Under the pieces are notes generated by a model that was not told the DNA's origin, made no database searches, and saw only the letters and a list, made by a program, of their open reading frames with translations. DNA of 64,000 nt from Massilia soli (lineage in GTDB: Bacteria; Pseudomonadota; Gammaproteobacteria; Burkholderiales; Burkholderiaceae_D), in contig NZ_JAFBIL020000003.1 of NCBI RefSeq assembly GCF_016809835.1, positions 434,001-498,000 of the forward strand, read 5' to 3'. Both the position numbers and the translations under genes were made by a program. This document shows positions 54,702 through 63,608 of this stretch, piece after piece. How positions within the stretch are numbered: the stretch's first letter is position 1; every line of letters starts with the position of its first letter.

Positions 54702-55934
54702 GTGCCGTTCTTCGCCTATAAAGGCCGTAACGCGCGCGGCGAGTTGATGCAGGGCGTGCTCGAAGGGCTCGATAGCGGCTCGGTGGCCGACCAGCTGTTC
54801 GGCACCGGCGTGACGCCAATCGAGATCACGCTGACCAACAAGACCGCCGCCAGCTCCAGCGGCCAGACCTTGTGGGACAAGCTGACCGAAAAGAAGGTCA
54901 CGTCGATGGACGTGCAGCTGTTCAGCCGCCAGCTCTATACGCTGCTCAAGTCCGGCGTGCCGATCATGCGCGGCCTGGCGGGGCTGCAAGAGTCCGCGGT
55001 GAGCAAATCGTTCGCGCGCGTGATCAAGGACCTGCGCGAGTCGCTCGACTCGGGCCGCGAGCTGTCCTCGGCGATGCGCCGCCACCCCGAAGTCTTCAAT
55101 AACTTCTACCTTTCGATGGTCAAGGTCGGCGAAATGACCGGCCGCCTCGAGGAAGTTTTCCTGCGTTTGTTCGACCACCTTGAGTTCGACCGCGACATGC
55201 GCAACCGGGTCAAGTCCGCCACCCGCTATCCGACTTTCGTCGTGATCGCGATGGTCATAGCAATGGTGGTTGTGAACATATTTGTGATCCCTCAGTTCGC
55301 CAAGGTGTTCGCCGCCATGCACACCGAGCTGCCCCTGATGACGCGCATCCTGATGGGGACATCGCGGTTCATGCTCGATTACTGGATGGTGCTGCTGGTG
55401 GCGCTGGTTGGCGTCATCGCAGCGGCACGCGCATGGATTGCCACACCGGCCGGGCGCTACACGTGGGACCGGAAGAAGCTAGGCATCCCGATTGCCGGCA
55501 AGATCATCCTGAAGGGCACCATGGCCCGCTTTGCGCGCAGCTTTGCACTGTCGTCCAAGAGCGGGGTGCCAATCGTGCACGCGCTGACGGTGGTCTCGCA
55601 GACCGTCGATAACGCCTACCTGTGTGCGCGCATCGAGCAGATGCGCGACGGCGTCGAGCGCGGCGAATCGATTTTGCGGACGTCGGTGACGGCTGGCGTA
55701 TTTACGCCAATCGTGCTGCAAATGATCGCCGTGGGCGAGGAGTCGGGCTCGCTTGACGACCTGATGGATGAAATTGCCGAAATGTACGAGCGCGAGGTCG
55801 ACTACGAGCTCAAGACGCTTTCGGCACAGATCGAACCTATCCTGATTACCTTCCTCGGTGTCATGGTGCTGGTGCTGGCACTTGGCATTTTCCTGCCGAT
55901 TTGGGATCTTGGCAGCGCGGCGCTGAAGAAATGA
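54702..55934 (+). CDS. mshG: MSHA inner-membrane platform protein MshG
   Basis: This is a GspF/PilC-family polytopic protein of 410 residues. Two T2SSF domains occupy about 70-195 (FSRQLYTLLKSGVPIMRGL) and 270-395 (FARSFALSSKSGVPIVHAL). There are three membrane helices at about 170-195, 223-245 and near 375-400, and the end is LPIWDLGSAALKK. It would couple MshE to pilin polymerisation. The start is GTG, preceded by GGAGGA at the end of mshE, so the two genes are tightly linked. Its stop overlaps the start of the next prepilin gene (ATGA). Confidence 0.95.
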   Translation: MPFFAYKGRNARGELMQGVLEGLDSGSVADQLFGTGVTPIEITLTNKTAASSSGQTLWDKLTEKKVTSMDVQLFSRQLYTLLKSGVPIMRGLAGLQESAVSKSFARVIKDLRESLDSGRELSSAMRRHPEVFNNFYLSMVKVGEMTGRLEEVFLRLFDHLEFDRDMRNRVKSATRYPTFVVIAMVIAMVVVNIFVIPQFAKVFAAMHTELPLMTRILMGTSRFMLDYWMVLLVALVGVIAAARAWIATPAGRYTWDRKKLGIPIAGKIILKGTMARFARSFALSSKSGVPIVHALTVVSQTVDNAYLCARIEQMRDGVERGESILRTSVTAGVFTPIVLQMIAVGEESGSLDDLMDEIAEMYEREVDYELKTLSAQIEPILITFLGVMVLVLALGIFLPIWDLGSAALKK

Positions 55935-56473
55935 CCGATACACCGCGGCCGGCAATGTCGCAGCTGCGATCGCGCGGGTTCAGCTTGTTCGAGTTCGCGG
56001 TGGTCGTGATTGTTGTCGGGCTGCTAACGTCCTTGTTGCTGTATCGATTGCATTCCTATCAAGTAGAAGCCAGGCAGGTGGCTGTTCAACAGCTGGTTGG
56101 CACCCTGCGTACCGCGCTCAGCGTACGAAGTGCGCAACTATCTGTTGCGAAAAGGGAACACGAGTTGCATCGAATTATTGATGAGAACCCAATGTCCTGG
56201 CTGGTCGAACTACCTGCGAATTACCTGGGCGAATACTATTCTCCAGAGGGAGCCGCGCTTCCCGATGACAGTTGGTACTTTGACCGCGGCAAGAAGGAAC
56301 TCGTATATATCCAGTCGAAAGTTAAAAGTTTCCCCCGTCAGGAACTAACATTGCTCAGATTCAAGGTAGAATTCAACGACTTGACCTTGCATGAGGGCAA
56401 GACTTCTGGGCTGCCAGCTGGAAATAAGGGTGTCGTCCTGGATCAAGTAACGGAAGAGATCGTCGTTAACTAA
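55931..56473 (+). CDS. MshB/MshF-position minor prepilin-like protein
   Basis: The 180-residue protein has a type IV prepilin N-terminus, SRGFSLFEFAVVVIVVGLL. Gly precedes the cleavage point, Phe is residue +1 and Glu is at +5, followed by a long hydrophobic helix. The rest is an alpha/beta-like globular domain with no obvious disulfide pair. In Vibrio the genes between mshG and mshA are mshF and mshB. Only one gene is present here and I cannot say which it replaces. Compared with its neighbours the gene is AT-rich, with many A- or T-ending codons. It overlaps mshG by 4 bases and is followed by a hairpin. Confidence 0.75.
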   Translation: MTDTPRPAMSQLRSRGFSLFEFAVVVIVVGLLTSLLLYRLHSYQVEARQVAVQQLVGTLRTALSVRSAQLSVAKREHELHRIIDENPMSWLVELPANYLGEYYSPEGAALPDDSWYFDRGKKELVYIQSKVKSFPRQELTLLRFKVEFNDLTLHEGKTSGLPAGNKGVVLDQVTEEIVVN

Positions 56474-56482
56474 ACAAGAAAT

Positions 56483-56499
56483 GGATGCGCACCGCATCC
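56483..56499 (+). promoter_or_regulatory. hairpin between minor prepilin gene and mshA
   Basis: GGATGCG and CGCATCC form a perfect seven-base stem with a three-base loop, 28 bases before the mshA ATG and 9 bases after the preceding stop. No T run follows, so it is more likely an RNA-stability or processing site than a terminator. Confidence 0.4.
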
Positions 56500-56527
56500 T
56501 TAAGAGCACAGCACTGGAGAGTTTTAG

Positions 56528-57055
56528 ATGAACAAGCCGAACATGAAGCGCACTGTCCAATCGGGTTTCACGCTGATCGAACTGATCGTCGTTATCGTCA
56601 TCCTGGGCATCCTGGCCGCTACCGCGTTGCCGAAATTCTCCAGCCTTGGCGGTGATGCTCGCCTGGCGAGCCTGCAAGCGGCGAAGGGTGCTTTGAGTGC
56701 CACGGCTGCCATGGCGAAGGGCAAGTATCTGGTCAACAGCACTGGAACACCGTTGACCACACTGAATGTGGAAGGTGCTTCGATCAGCTTCGCTGCAAAT
56801 GGCAGCGGCTATCCGACAGGAAACGCCGAACTGGCAAAAGCCGCCGGCCTGACCGATGACTATCAGGTGTTCGGTCCAGGGACCAACAATACCGCCAGCT
56901 ACACCTCAGTAGTCGCCGGCGAAGTCATGATCGTTCCTATGAGCCTGAAAGGTTCCCCGGCGGGCCTGACGTGCTACGTCAAGTACAAAGAGCCGGTCAA
57001 CAAGACTGACGCTCCTACGCTGACGATTGTTGCAACCGCAGCCAACTGCGAATAA
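56528..57055 (+). CDS. mshA: MSHA major pilin MshA
   Basis: The 175-residue prepilin starts [19 protein letters not shown]. The GFTLIEL motif gives cleavage after Gly13, Phe +1 and Glu +5, followed by the [18 protein letters not shown] helix that packs in the filament core. The globular domain has two late Cys (LTCYVKY and the terminal CE) that can form the D-region disulfide. Length and motif placement fit the major pilin. CTGGAGAG precedes the ATG. A gap of 54 bases and a hairpin before it suggest it can be expressed more strongly than the minor prepilins. Confidence 0.95.
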   Translation: MNKPNMKRTVQSGFTLIELIVVIVILGILAATALPKFSSLGGDARLASLQAAKGALSATAAMAKGKYLVNSTGTPLTTLNVEGASISFAANGSGYPTGNAELAKAAGLTDDYQVFGPGTNNTASYTSVVAGEVMIVPMSLKGSPAGLTCYVKYKEPVNKTDAPTLTIVATAANCE

Positions 57056-57099
57056 GCCAGTTCATCGTATTCTCACTTGTGGCCGGCTACGATTCTCGG

Positions 57100-57651
57100 A
57101 TGTCGACGATCGTGACCGGCCACAGTCACGTCCGGCGATCGCAACGCGGCGTCACCATGGTGGAGTTGATCGCCGTGCTGGTCATCATCGGCGTGCTTGG
57201 CACCATCGCCGCCACGCGTTTTTTTGACCGTTCCAGCTTTGACGCCGACACCTTCGCCGACCAGACGCGCGCGATGCTGCGCTACGGCCAGAAGCTGGCA
57301 GTTGCACAAAACCGACCGGTCTACGCGCTCATCAATGCGGACCGGATTGCCCTGTGCTTCGAACGGGAATGTACGGGCGGTGCCCGCGTCACCGCACCCT
57401 CCGGCGCCAACAGTGGCTCCGCACTTACTCTCAAACATTGCGACACCTCCGGATCGTGGTTCTGCGAGGGCGCTCCCGGAGGCGTCACCCAGACGTTTTC
57501 GGGACCGGCATCCTTGTTTGCCTTTGACGCACTGGGCAAGCCGCATAACGTGACCACAACCGGCGCCCTCGCGAATTTCCAGCGGGTGAAAGTGACGATC
57601 GCCGGCAATCGCGTCATCACGGTCGAGCCGGAAACTGGTTATGTCTATTAA
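57100..57651 (+). CDS. mshC: MSHA minor prepilin MshC
   Basis: The 183-residue prepilin has the N-terminal motif QRGVTMVELIAVLVIIGVLG with Gly, Glu +5 and the hydrophobic helix, then a globular domain with Cys pairs (CFEREC, KHCD, WFCE). MshC-type pilins help initiate or cap the filament. The ATG at 57100 gives the leader MSTIVTGHSHVRRSQRG. A GTG at 57079 is in frame and possible but no better supported. The last 11 bases overlap mshD. The assignment rests on position between mshA and mshD and on the GspH-like pattern. Confidence 0.85.
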   Translation: MSTIVTGHSHVRRSQRGVTMVELIAVLVIIGVLGTIAATRFFDRSSFDADTFADQTRAMLRYGQKLAVAQNRPVYALINADRIALCFERECTGGARVTAPSGANSGSALTLKHCDTSGSWFCEGAPGGVTQTFSGPASLFAFDALGKPHNVTTTGALANFQRVKVTIAGNRVITVEPETGYVY

Positions 57652-58228
57652 AACCGGCCAACAGCGCGGCGTGACCCTGATCGAACTGGTCATGTTCATC
57701 GTGATCATCGGTGTCGCGCTGGCCGCATTGCTGCAGGTGTTGAACTTCACCACCAGAAACAGTGCCGATCCAGTACGCCAGAAGCAGGCGCTGATGATTG
57801 CCGAGAGCCTGTTGGAAGAAGTTCGTCTGGCCGGGTTCACCTATTGCGATCCAACCGACCCGAAGACCACGCAAGCCACCGGTGCGGCAGACTGCAATAT
57901 CAGGGAATCGTTCGGCCAGGGTACCGGTGGCGAACCGATTGGTACGCGTCCGTATGACAACATCAATGATTATGTCGACACGGCTGGCGTCGCCAAGGCG
58001 GCCTTCGACAACGCCAATGGCAAGCTGACAGATCTCAATGGCAATGTGATGGACGTCGATGGCTATACGGCCACGGTCACCGTCCGCCCGGCCGTATTAA
58101 ACGGCATTGGCGCTACCGGGACCTCGGCAGATACCGATGTGCTGCGCATCACCGTCGAGGTGGCTTACGACGGCACCACGCTGGCACTCGATACCTACCG
58201 CACGCGCTACGCGCCTACTTTCCCATGA
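57641..58228 (+). CDS. mshD: MSHA minor prepilin MshD
   Basis: The 195 residues begin MSIKTGQQRGVTLIELVMFI, a prepilin site with Gly, Val +1 and Glu +5. A GspI/PilV-type domain follows: RQKQALMIAESLLEEVRLAGF, then a variable Gly/Asp-rich region with two Cys (TYCDP and ADCNI), and LRITVEVAYDGTTLALDTYRTRY at the end. These features are typical of MshD. It overlaps mshC by 11 bases and mshO by 4 (ATGA). Confidence 0.92.
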   Translation: MSIKTGQQRGVTLIELVMFIVIIGVALAALLQVLNFTTRNSADPVRQKQALMIAESLLEEVRLAGFTYCDPTDPKTTQATGAADCNIRESFGQGTGGEPIGTRPYDNINDYVDTAGVAKAAFDNANGKLTDLNGNVMDVDGYTATVTVRPAVLNGIGATGTSADTDVLRITVEVAYDGTTLALDTYRTRYAPTFP

Positions 58229-59079
58229 GCGCGCAGCTGTTCCGACGCGGCGGCCACGCGGGCTTCACGCTGATCGAGGCGGTGATGGTCATCGTCATCA
58301 TTGGCGTACTGGGTGCGGTCGTGGCGGTATTCATCCGCATGCCCATACAGGGCTACCGCGATAGCGTCCAGCGCGCCGAACTGACCGACACCGCTGACCT
58401 CGCTTTGCGCCGGATGGCGCGCGACCTTCGGCTGGCGCTGCCAAACAGCATTGTCGTAACGAACGAGACCGCGATTTCCTTCTTCATGACGAAAGCCGGT
58501 GGTCGCTACCTGACGCCGGATGACGATCTGACAGGCCAGCCCGTACTTGATTTCGTCAACCCGGCCAACCTGACATTCACCATGGTTGGGCACCAGCCGA
58601 ATGCGAAGAATGCCATCGTGAAGGGGGATTATGTCGTGGTGTACAACCTCGGCATTGACCAGGCAGATGCGTATGCCGGCAGCAACCGCGCTACTGTCGA
58701 ATCGTTGACCACCATCGATGCCGCCAAGGGGCTCTACCAGATCGCCCTCGACGACAATCCGTTTGCCCGGCAGAACCCATCAATGCCATCGCCAGGAGCG
58801 CGCTTTCATGTGGTCGGCGCGCCAGTGACCTATTCTTGCGATCTCGTTGCGCGCACCCTTAGCCGCCAGTCCAACTACGGCATCGTCAAAGGCAAGCCGA
58901 CAGCGGGATTGTTCCCGTCGAACCTGTTGGCGAAAAACGTGACCAGCTGTAAATTCGACTATTCGACCGACGCCAACAGCCGTGGAGCGCTGGTGTCGCT
59001 GACGCTGACCCTCGCATCGCCTGACGACGGCGAGCGCATCAAGCTGGTCCATCAGGTCCACGTGGATAACACGCCATGA
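58225..59079 (+). CDS. mshO: MSHA minor prepilin MshO
   Basis: The 284 residues start MSAQLFRRGGHAGFTLIEAV, with cleavage after HAG and Glu +5, then VMVIVIIGVLGAVVAVFI. The larger globular domain has RAELTDTADLALRRMARDLRLALPNSI, which is the GspJ/PilW-type helix after the pilin helix, and late Cys (YSCDLV and TSCKFDY). It lies between mshD and mshP with 4-base overlaps on both sides, in the classical order, which supports the name. Confidence 0.93.
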   Translation: MSAQLFRRGGHAGFTLIEAVMVIVIIGVLGAVVAVFIRMPIQGYRDSVQRAELTDTADLALRRMARDLRLALPNSIVVTNETAISFFMTKAGGRYLTPDDDLTGQPVLDFVNPANLTFTMVGHQPNAKNAIVKGDYVVVYNLGIDQADAYAGSNRATVESLTTIDAAKGLYQIALDDNPFARQNPSMPSPGARFHVVGAPVTYSCDLVARTLSRQSNYGIVKGKPTAGLFPSNLLAKNVTSCKFDYSTDANSRGALVSLTLTLASPDDGERIKLVHQVHVDNTP

Positions 59080-59540
59080 GCCGCGCCATGTCATCCGTCA
59101 CGCCAGCATTGGCGCGCAGCCGCGGCGTTGGCCTGGTTACGGCGATTTTCCTGCTGGTCGTGATCGCCGGACTGGCGGTGGCCATGGTTACCGTCTTTAC
59201 CACGCAGCAAACCAGCTCCGCGCTTGACGTGCAAGGTACGCGCGCGTACCAGGCGGCGCGCGCCGGGATCGAGTGGGGCGTGTTCAAGCACCAGCGTCCC
59301 GATCCCTGCAACGCCACCAATTCTTTCGCCATGCCACAGGGCACATCGCTCGGCGCATTTACCGTGACGGTGGCCTGTACCCTGATCGAAGGTCCGGATA
59401 CCGAAAGCGGCGACACAGAGGCGCTCGACCAGCGCAAGGTGACCGTCGTTGCCTGCAACGCGCCCAGTGCGGCGGGCACCTGCCCGAACCCGAGCAACAG
59501 CAGCGACTACGTACAGCGCGTGATGGAGGTAACCTTCTGA
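59076..59540 (+). CDS. mshP: MSHA minor pilin-like protein MshP
   Basis: The 154 residues start with a Ser/Ala/Arg-rich leader and RGVGLVTAIFLLVVIAGLA, a pilin-like hydrophobic helix without the usual Glu at +5 (Thr is there). That is the normal MshP pattern and recalls GspK or PilX-type components. YQAARAGIEWGVFKHQ is the conserved region after the helix. Cys pairs (PCNA, VACT, VACN, TCPN) suggest disulfides. It overlaps mshO by 4 bases, and its stop overlaps the mshQ ATG. Confidence 0.92.
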   Translation: MSRAMSSVTPALARSRGVGLVTAIFLLVVIAGLAVAMVTVFTTQQTSSALDVQGTRAYQAARAGIEWGVFKHQRPDPCNATNSFAMPQGTSLGAFTVTVACTLIEGPDTESGDTEALDQRKVTVVACNAPSAAGTCPNPSNSSDYVQRVMEVTF

Positions 59541-62521
59541 TGGCGCGTTGGAACTTGCCAGTGGTGCGCTTTGTGCTGATGCTGCTATTGCTGGCATGGC
59601 AGGGCGCGCGCGCGGACACGCCCATTCGCATGTTCCAGAGCCACGTGGGCAACGTCAACTTTGTCGGCACCCAGAAAACCATTCGCGACAGGTCGAACAA
59701 CAGTCCCTGCCGAGTGTTTGCCCCGTCCGTCGACAGGTATGCGGCGCTGACGGGCATTCCAGCGTCGGCCACGATTCTGAGTGCGCAGCTCTACTGGGCC
59801 GGTTCCGGGTATAACCCGGACTTCACCGTCACAATGGACGGTGCGGCGATTTCCGCCCCGAGCGATCGGCGTTATTACTCGACGACGATCGGCAACAACT
59901 ACAACTATTTCTCCGGCGCGGCCGACGTCACGGCGCAGGTCAAGATCAAACGTAACGCTACCTACGCATTTCGTGGCTTGACCGTCGATTACGATTCGCC
60001 CTATTGCGCGGTTGAAGGCGTACTGGGCGGCTTCTCGCTGGTCGTCATCTATTCCGACGCCAACCAGCCGTTCCGGATGCTGAACCTGTATGAAGGTTTC
60101 CAGTACATGCGCTACAGCGGATTCACGCTGAACCTGAGTGGTTTTCGTATCCCCGATCCAATCGGCACCGCGACCGGCAGGGTAGGGCACGTTACATGGG
60201 AAGGCGATTCGACCCTGGATGGCTCCGGCGAAGACCTGCTGTTCAACAATTATGAGTTGACCGATTCGCGCAATCCGAGCGGCAACCAGTTCAACTCGAA
60301 GAGCAGCATCAACGGCGACGATGCGTCTTACGGCATCGATTTCGATGCTTACACGGTCGGCAATCCCGTCATCAAATCTGGCCAGACGACGGCCTCGACC
60401 CGCTACCAGTCGGGGCAGGATCTGGTCTTGCTCAGCGCCGAGGTGGTCGCGTTGCCAAACATCCCGCTGGCCGACCTGAGCATCTCGATGCAGCTGAACG
60501 GTCAGTTGACCCAGGGCCAAAACGCCAGCTACACCATCGGCGTCACCAACCTGGGGCCAAGTATTGCGAACAGTCCCACCGTGGTGACCAGCACCTTGCC
60601 AGCCGGGTTGACCTACGTGTCTGGTACCGGCGATGGCTGGTCGTGCGAAGGGATAGGCCAGAAAGTGACATGTACCAGCACCACCGCCTTGTCTGCCGGG
60701 AAATCCCTGCCTGCGCTGACGCTGACTGTGAAGGTGACTGGAACCGGCGATATCACAGCCAGCGCGCTGGTCACCGGCAAAACGTTTGATCCCCAGACCG
60801 GGAACAATGCGGCGAGTGTGAAATCGACGGTAGTTTCGGGTGCCGCCGACTATGTCTTTACTTCTGGCGCATGTGTCGACGGGCTGGCGTTCGGCGCACC
60901 AACACAGACCTGCAGCGAGATTTTGCCCGAGGTGAAGGCGGGCGAAGATGCGCGCATCTACATGACGGCGCTTTCCAAGGACCGGGTGCCGACCGGGCCC
61001 ACAAAAGACATGACGGTTGACATGAAAATCCGGATGGTTTGCCATGATCCGAACCGTAACGCCGGCGTCAGTGCTACGTATAACGGCGCGCAAATGCCCT
61101 TGTGCGCCAGCGTCGATGACAGCGGTGCCGCTATATGGTCGAACAACGCGTCGCTACTGTTCAAGTCGAAAATCCCATCCGTTGCGCTCAATATTGTGTA
61201 CAACGACGTTGGCCTTATCCAGCTCGCGGCCCAGATGGGTGTCGACAAGGCTTCGATCGTCAGTCCCACATTTGTATCGGTTCCCCATGAGATCCGCTTT
61301 ACGACTGGCGCGCCGGGTTTGCTGGATGAGCCGATCGATCAGTTCAGTACGGTATTTGGCAAGGCTGGCGCCACATTCAGCCTTGAAGTTGGCGCCTATA
61401 CCGGCGGAGCTGAGCCGCAGCTGGCGCCTAATTTCGGAAGGGAATCAACGCCAGTGACATTCCTGGCCCCTGGCGTGGCAAACGGGGGGGTGGCAGGATC
61501 GACAGCCTTCGCAGCGATGAGTGCGCTACCGGAAATCATTGAAAAGATGGCATTTTCAGGCGCCGCCAACAAGGCGAGCGGGACCTTCGCCTTTCCCGAA
61601 GTCGGGGTCGTCAAATTGACGCCGGTCCTCAGCACCACGACCTATCTGCAGAAGCCTGTCACCTTGAAGAGTGCCTATGCCAGGTTTATTCCGCACCACT
61701 TCACGACATCGGCCGTGGTGATGAAATGCGTGACGAATATGAAATGCGATGACGATGCCGATGTCAAGACCGCCGCCTATTCCTTGCAGCCGATCGCGGT
61801 GACCGTCGCCGCCCTGGCCGAAGGCGGTACGCCAACCATCAACTATCACAGCGTGTTGGCGCGCAAGGTTGGTTTGACGGCCTGGTCCGGAGCGGCCAAA
61901 GACCAGCCGCGGGTCGCCGGCTTCGCTACCCTGAAAGCCATCGAAGGCACGTCCTTCAACAAAACGGCGTTGAAAGACAATGACGGCAAAGCGGTCGGTG
62001 AGGTGAGTTACGACCTGACCAGGCCGTTCGTCCACACTGCGCCCCAGGCAACATGGAGCGCCCCGGCCGACATTTACCTGCGTGCCGCGGAGATTGACGG
62101 CGACGGCGTCACCTCCGACAAGGCTGGCGAGTCGTTCGAGGTCGGCATCAGGATCGTCAGCGGACGGTTGTTCGTACCGAATGTTCATGGCTCCGAACGG
62201 CTCGCGCTGCCGTTGAAGGTGAACGGACAATACTGGACCGGCACCAATTGGGAACTGAGCAAAAACGATACCGGTCGTAACGAGGTCGACCCCAAAAAGG
62301 CGCTGTTCTCGAATGCGGGCGGACTCGTCCCTAGCTTCACGCCGGATACGCTGCTATTGCTCGACAAAGGCGTAGCGGGCTTCTTCATCAAGGTCAACCC
62401 TGCCAAAACCGGCACGGTCGACCTGATCATGAACCACCATCCGTGGCTTCCAAGCACCAAAGGCCGGCTCAAATTCGGCACCTACAAGAGCCCCCTGATC
62501 TACCTGCGCGAGCTCCACTGA
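59540..62521 (+). CDS. mshQ: large MSHA-associated protein MshQ
   Basis: The 993-residue precursor has a signal peptide (VLMLLLLAWQGARA). An N-terminal region of about 270 residues starts FQSHVGNVNFVGTQKTIR. A DUF11 beta-sandwich follows at about 310-425 (SISMQLNGQLTQGQNASYTIG to FDPQTGNNAASVKS), and the long C-terminal half carries the DUF6701 region (FIPHHFTTSAVVMKC, AYSLQPIAVTVAALAEGG, AEIDGDGVTSDKAGESFEVGI). MshQ-type proteins are secreted or surface components of the pilus locus, possibly at the pilus tip. Its function is not settled. The start ATG overlaps the mshP stop (ATGA). Confidence 0.9.
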   Translation: MARWNLPVVRFVLMLLLLAWQGARADTPIRMFQSHVGNVNFVGTQKTIRDRSNNSPCRVFAPSVDRYAALTGIPASATILSAQLYWAGSGYNPDFTVTMDGAAISAPSDRRYYSTTIGNNYNYFSGAADVTAQVKIKRNATYAFRGLTVDYDSPYCAVEGVLGGFSLVVIYSDANQPFRMLNLYEGFQYMRYSGFTLNLSGFRIPDPIGTATGRVGHVTWEGDSTLDGSGEDLLFNNYELTDSRNPSGNQFNSKSSINGDDASYGIDFDAYTVGNPVIKSGQTTASTRYQSGQDLVLLSAEVVALPNIPLADLSISMQLNGQLTQGQNASYTIGVTNLGPSIANSPTVVTSTLPAGLTYVSGTGDGWSCEGIGQKVTCTSTTALSAGKSLPALTLTVKVTGTGDITASALVTGKTFDPQTGNNAASVKSTVVSGAADYVFTSGACVDGLAFGAPTQTCSEILPEVKAGEDARIYMTALSKDRVPTGPTKDMTVDMKIRMVCHDPNRNAGVSATYNGAQMPLCASVDDSGAAIWSNNASLLFKSKIPSVALNIVYNDVGLIQLAAQMGVDKASIVSPTFVSVPHEIRFTTGAPGLLDEPIDQFSTVFGKAGATFSLEVGAYTGGAEPQLAPNFGRESTPVTFLAPGVANGGVAGSTAFAAMSALPEIIEKMAFSGAANKASGTFAFPEVGVVKLTPVLSTTTYLQKPVTLKSAYARFIPHHFTTSAVVMKCVTNMKCDDDADVKTAAYSLQPIAVTVAALAEGGTPTINYHSVLARKVGLTAWSGAAKDQPRVAGFATLKAIEGTSFNKTALKDNDGKAVGEVSYDLTRPFVHTAPQATWSAPADIYLRAAEIDGDGVTSDKAGESFEVGIRIVSGRLFVPNVHGSERLALPLKVNGQYWTGTNWELSKNDTGRNEVDPKKALFSNAGGLVPSFTPDTLLLLDKGVAGFFIKVNPAKTGTVDLIMNHHPWLPSTKGRLKFGTYKSPLIYLRELH

Positions 62522-62666
62522 TCGTCTTCGCGTGGTGAATTTGCACGCAAGTACCACTTTTTATTTCCCACTTGCAAATTTTGTATCGATAATGGGTGAG
62601 ACTTGAATATAATCAAGTAACTATGGCGTGGTCTTCATCAAGTCGCCTAATTAACTTAAAGCCTGC
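62522..62666. other. intergenic region between mshQ and mshI
   Basis: This is AT-rich DNA with a TATAAT-like box at about 62612, roughly 50 bases before the mshI ATG. It may carry a promoter for the mshI group. No terminator with a T run was seen. Confidence 0.4.
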
Positions 62667-63608
62667 ATGCGTTTTTTTAACAAAGCGAAGAAGACTGAAT
62701 CCTGGCTGTCGTTTGCAATGCTTGCAGATGGCATCGCTGCCGCCAGCATAGCGCGCGTCGCTGGCAGCAAGCCGAGCGTCGACACCTGCGTCTTCTACGG
62801 CGGCAATCCGGGCGCGGACTTGCTGGAAAAGGCTGGCCGCGAACTGCGCGCCGCGACCTACCACTGCACCACCGTACTCTCCGGCGGCGAATACCAGATG
62901 CTGGCGGTCGAGGCCCCGAATGTTCCCGCCGACGAGTTGAAGACCGCGGTGCGCTGGCGCCTGAAGGACATGCTCGACTTCCACGTCGACGACGCCACCA
63001 TCGATGTGCTCGATATCCCGGCTGACAAGAACGCGACTGTGCGTACCAACCACGGGATGTTCGCCGTCGCTGCGCGCAACAGCGTGATCGAAAAGCGCCA
63101 GGCGGTGTTCGCCGAGGCCAAGGTCGGCCTGTCGGTGATCGACATTCCCGAGATGGCGCAGCGAAACATCTCCACCTTGCTGGAACCGGAAGGCCGCGGC
63201 CTGGCGATGCTGTCGTTCGGCGCCGATGGCGGCTTGCTGACGGTCACCTTCACCGGCGAGCTGTATCTGTCGCGCCGGATCGACGTGACGCTTGAGCAAC
63301 TGCTCGACACCGACCACGACCGCAAACATGCCAGTTTCGACAAGATCACGCTCGAGTTGCAGCGCTCGCTCGATCATTTCGACCGCCAGTTCCATTTCAT
63401 TAGTGTCTCCAAGTTGCTGCTGGCGCCAAGCGGTATCACCGGCCTCGAAGAGTACCTGTCGAGCAACTTGTATACGCCGGTCCAGACCATGGACCTGGGC
63501 GACGCGCTCGACATCAGCGGCATTCCTGCGTTGCAGGACAAGACCGTGCAGCAGCGTTTCTTCTTCACGATCGGCGCGGCCCTGCGCCATGAGGAGATCC
63601 TGCTTTGA
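62667..63608 (+). CDS. mshI: MSHA biogenesis protein MshI (PilM-like)
   Basis: MshI is a cytosolic actin-fold protein that works at the membrane platform, like PilM. The 313 residues include the start MRFFNKAKKTESWLSFAML, a basic leader followed by the first strand of the fold, and the PilM-like stretch VPADELKTAVRWRLKDMLDFHVDDATIDVLD (split over about 91-121). GLSVIDIPEMAQRNISTLL, LAMLSFGADGGLLTVTF and LYLSRRIDVTLEQLL follow. It has no membrane segment. It starts after a 145-base gap from mshQ, which could hold a promoter, and its stop overlaps the TTG start of the PilN-like gene. Confidence 0.92.
   Translation: MRFFNKAKKTESWLSFAMLADGIAAASIARVAGSKPSVDTCVFYGGNPGADLLEKAGRELRAATYHCTTVLSGGEYQMLAVEAPNVPADELKTAVRWRLKDMLDFHVDDATIDVLDIPADKNATVRTNHGMFAVAARNSVIEKRQAVFAEAKVGLSVIDIPEMAQRNISTLLEPEGRGLAMLSFGADGGLLTVTFTGELYLSRRIDVTLEQLLDTDHDRKHASFDKITLELQRSLDHFDRQFHFISVSKLLLAPSGITGLEEYLSSNLYTPVQTMDLGDALDISGIPALQDKTVQQRFFFTIGAALRHEEILL

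Noticed and set aside
53052-55322. Long minus-strand frame across mshE and mshG
   Set aside because: It has His/Gln/Arg-rich composition with no motif. The plus-strand genes have full family motifs.
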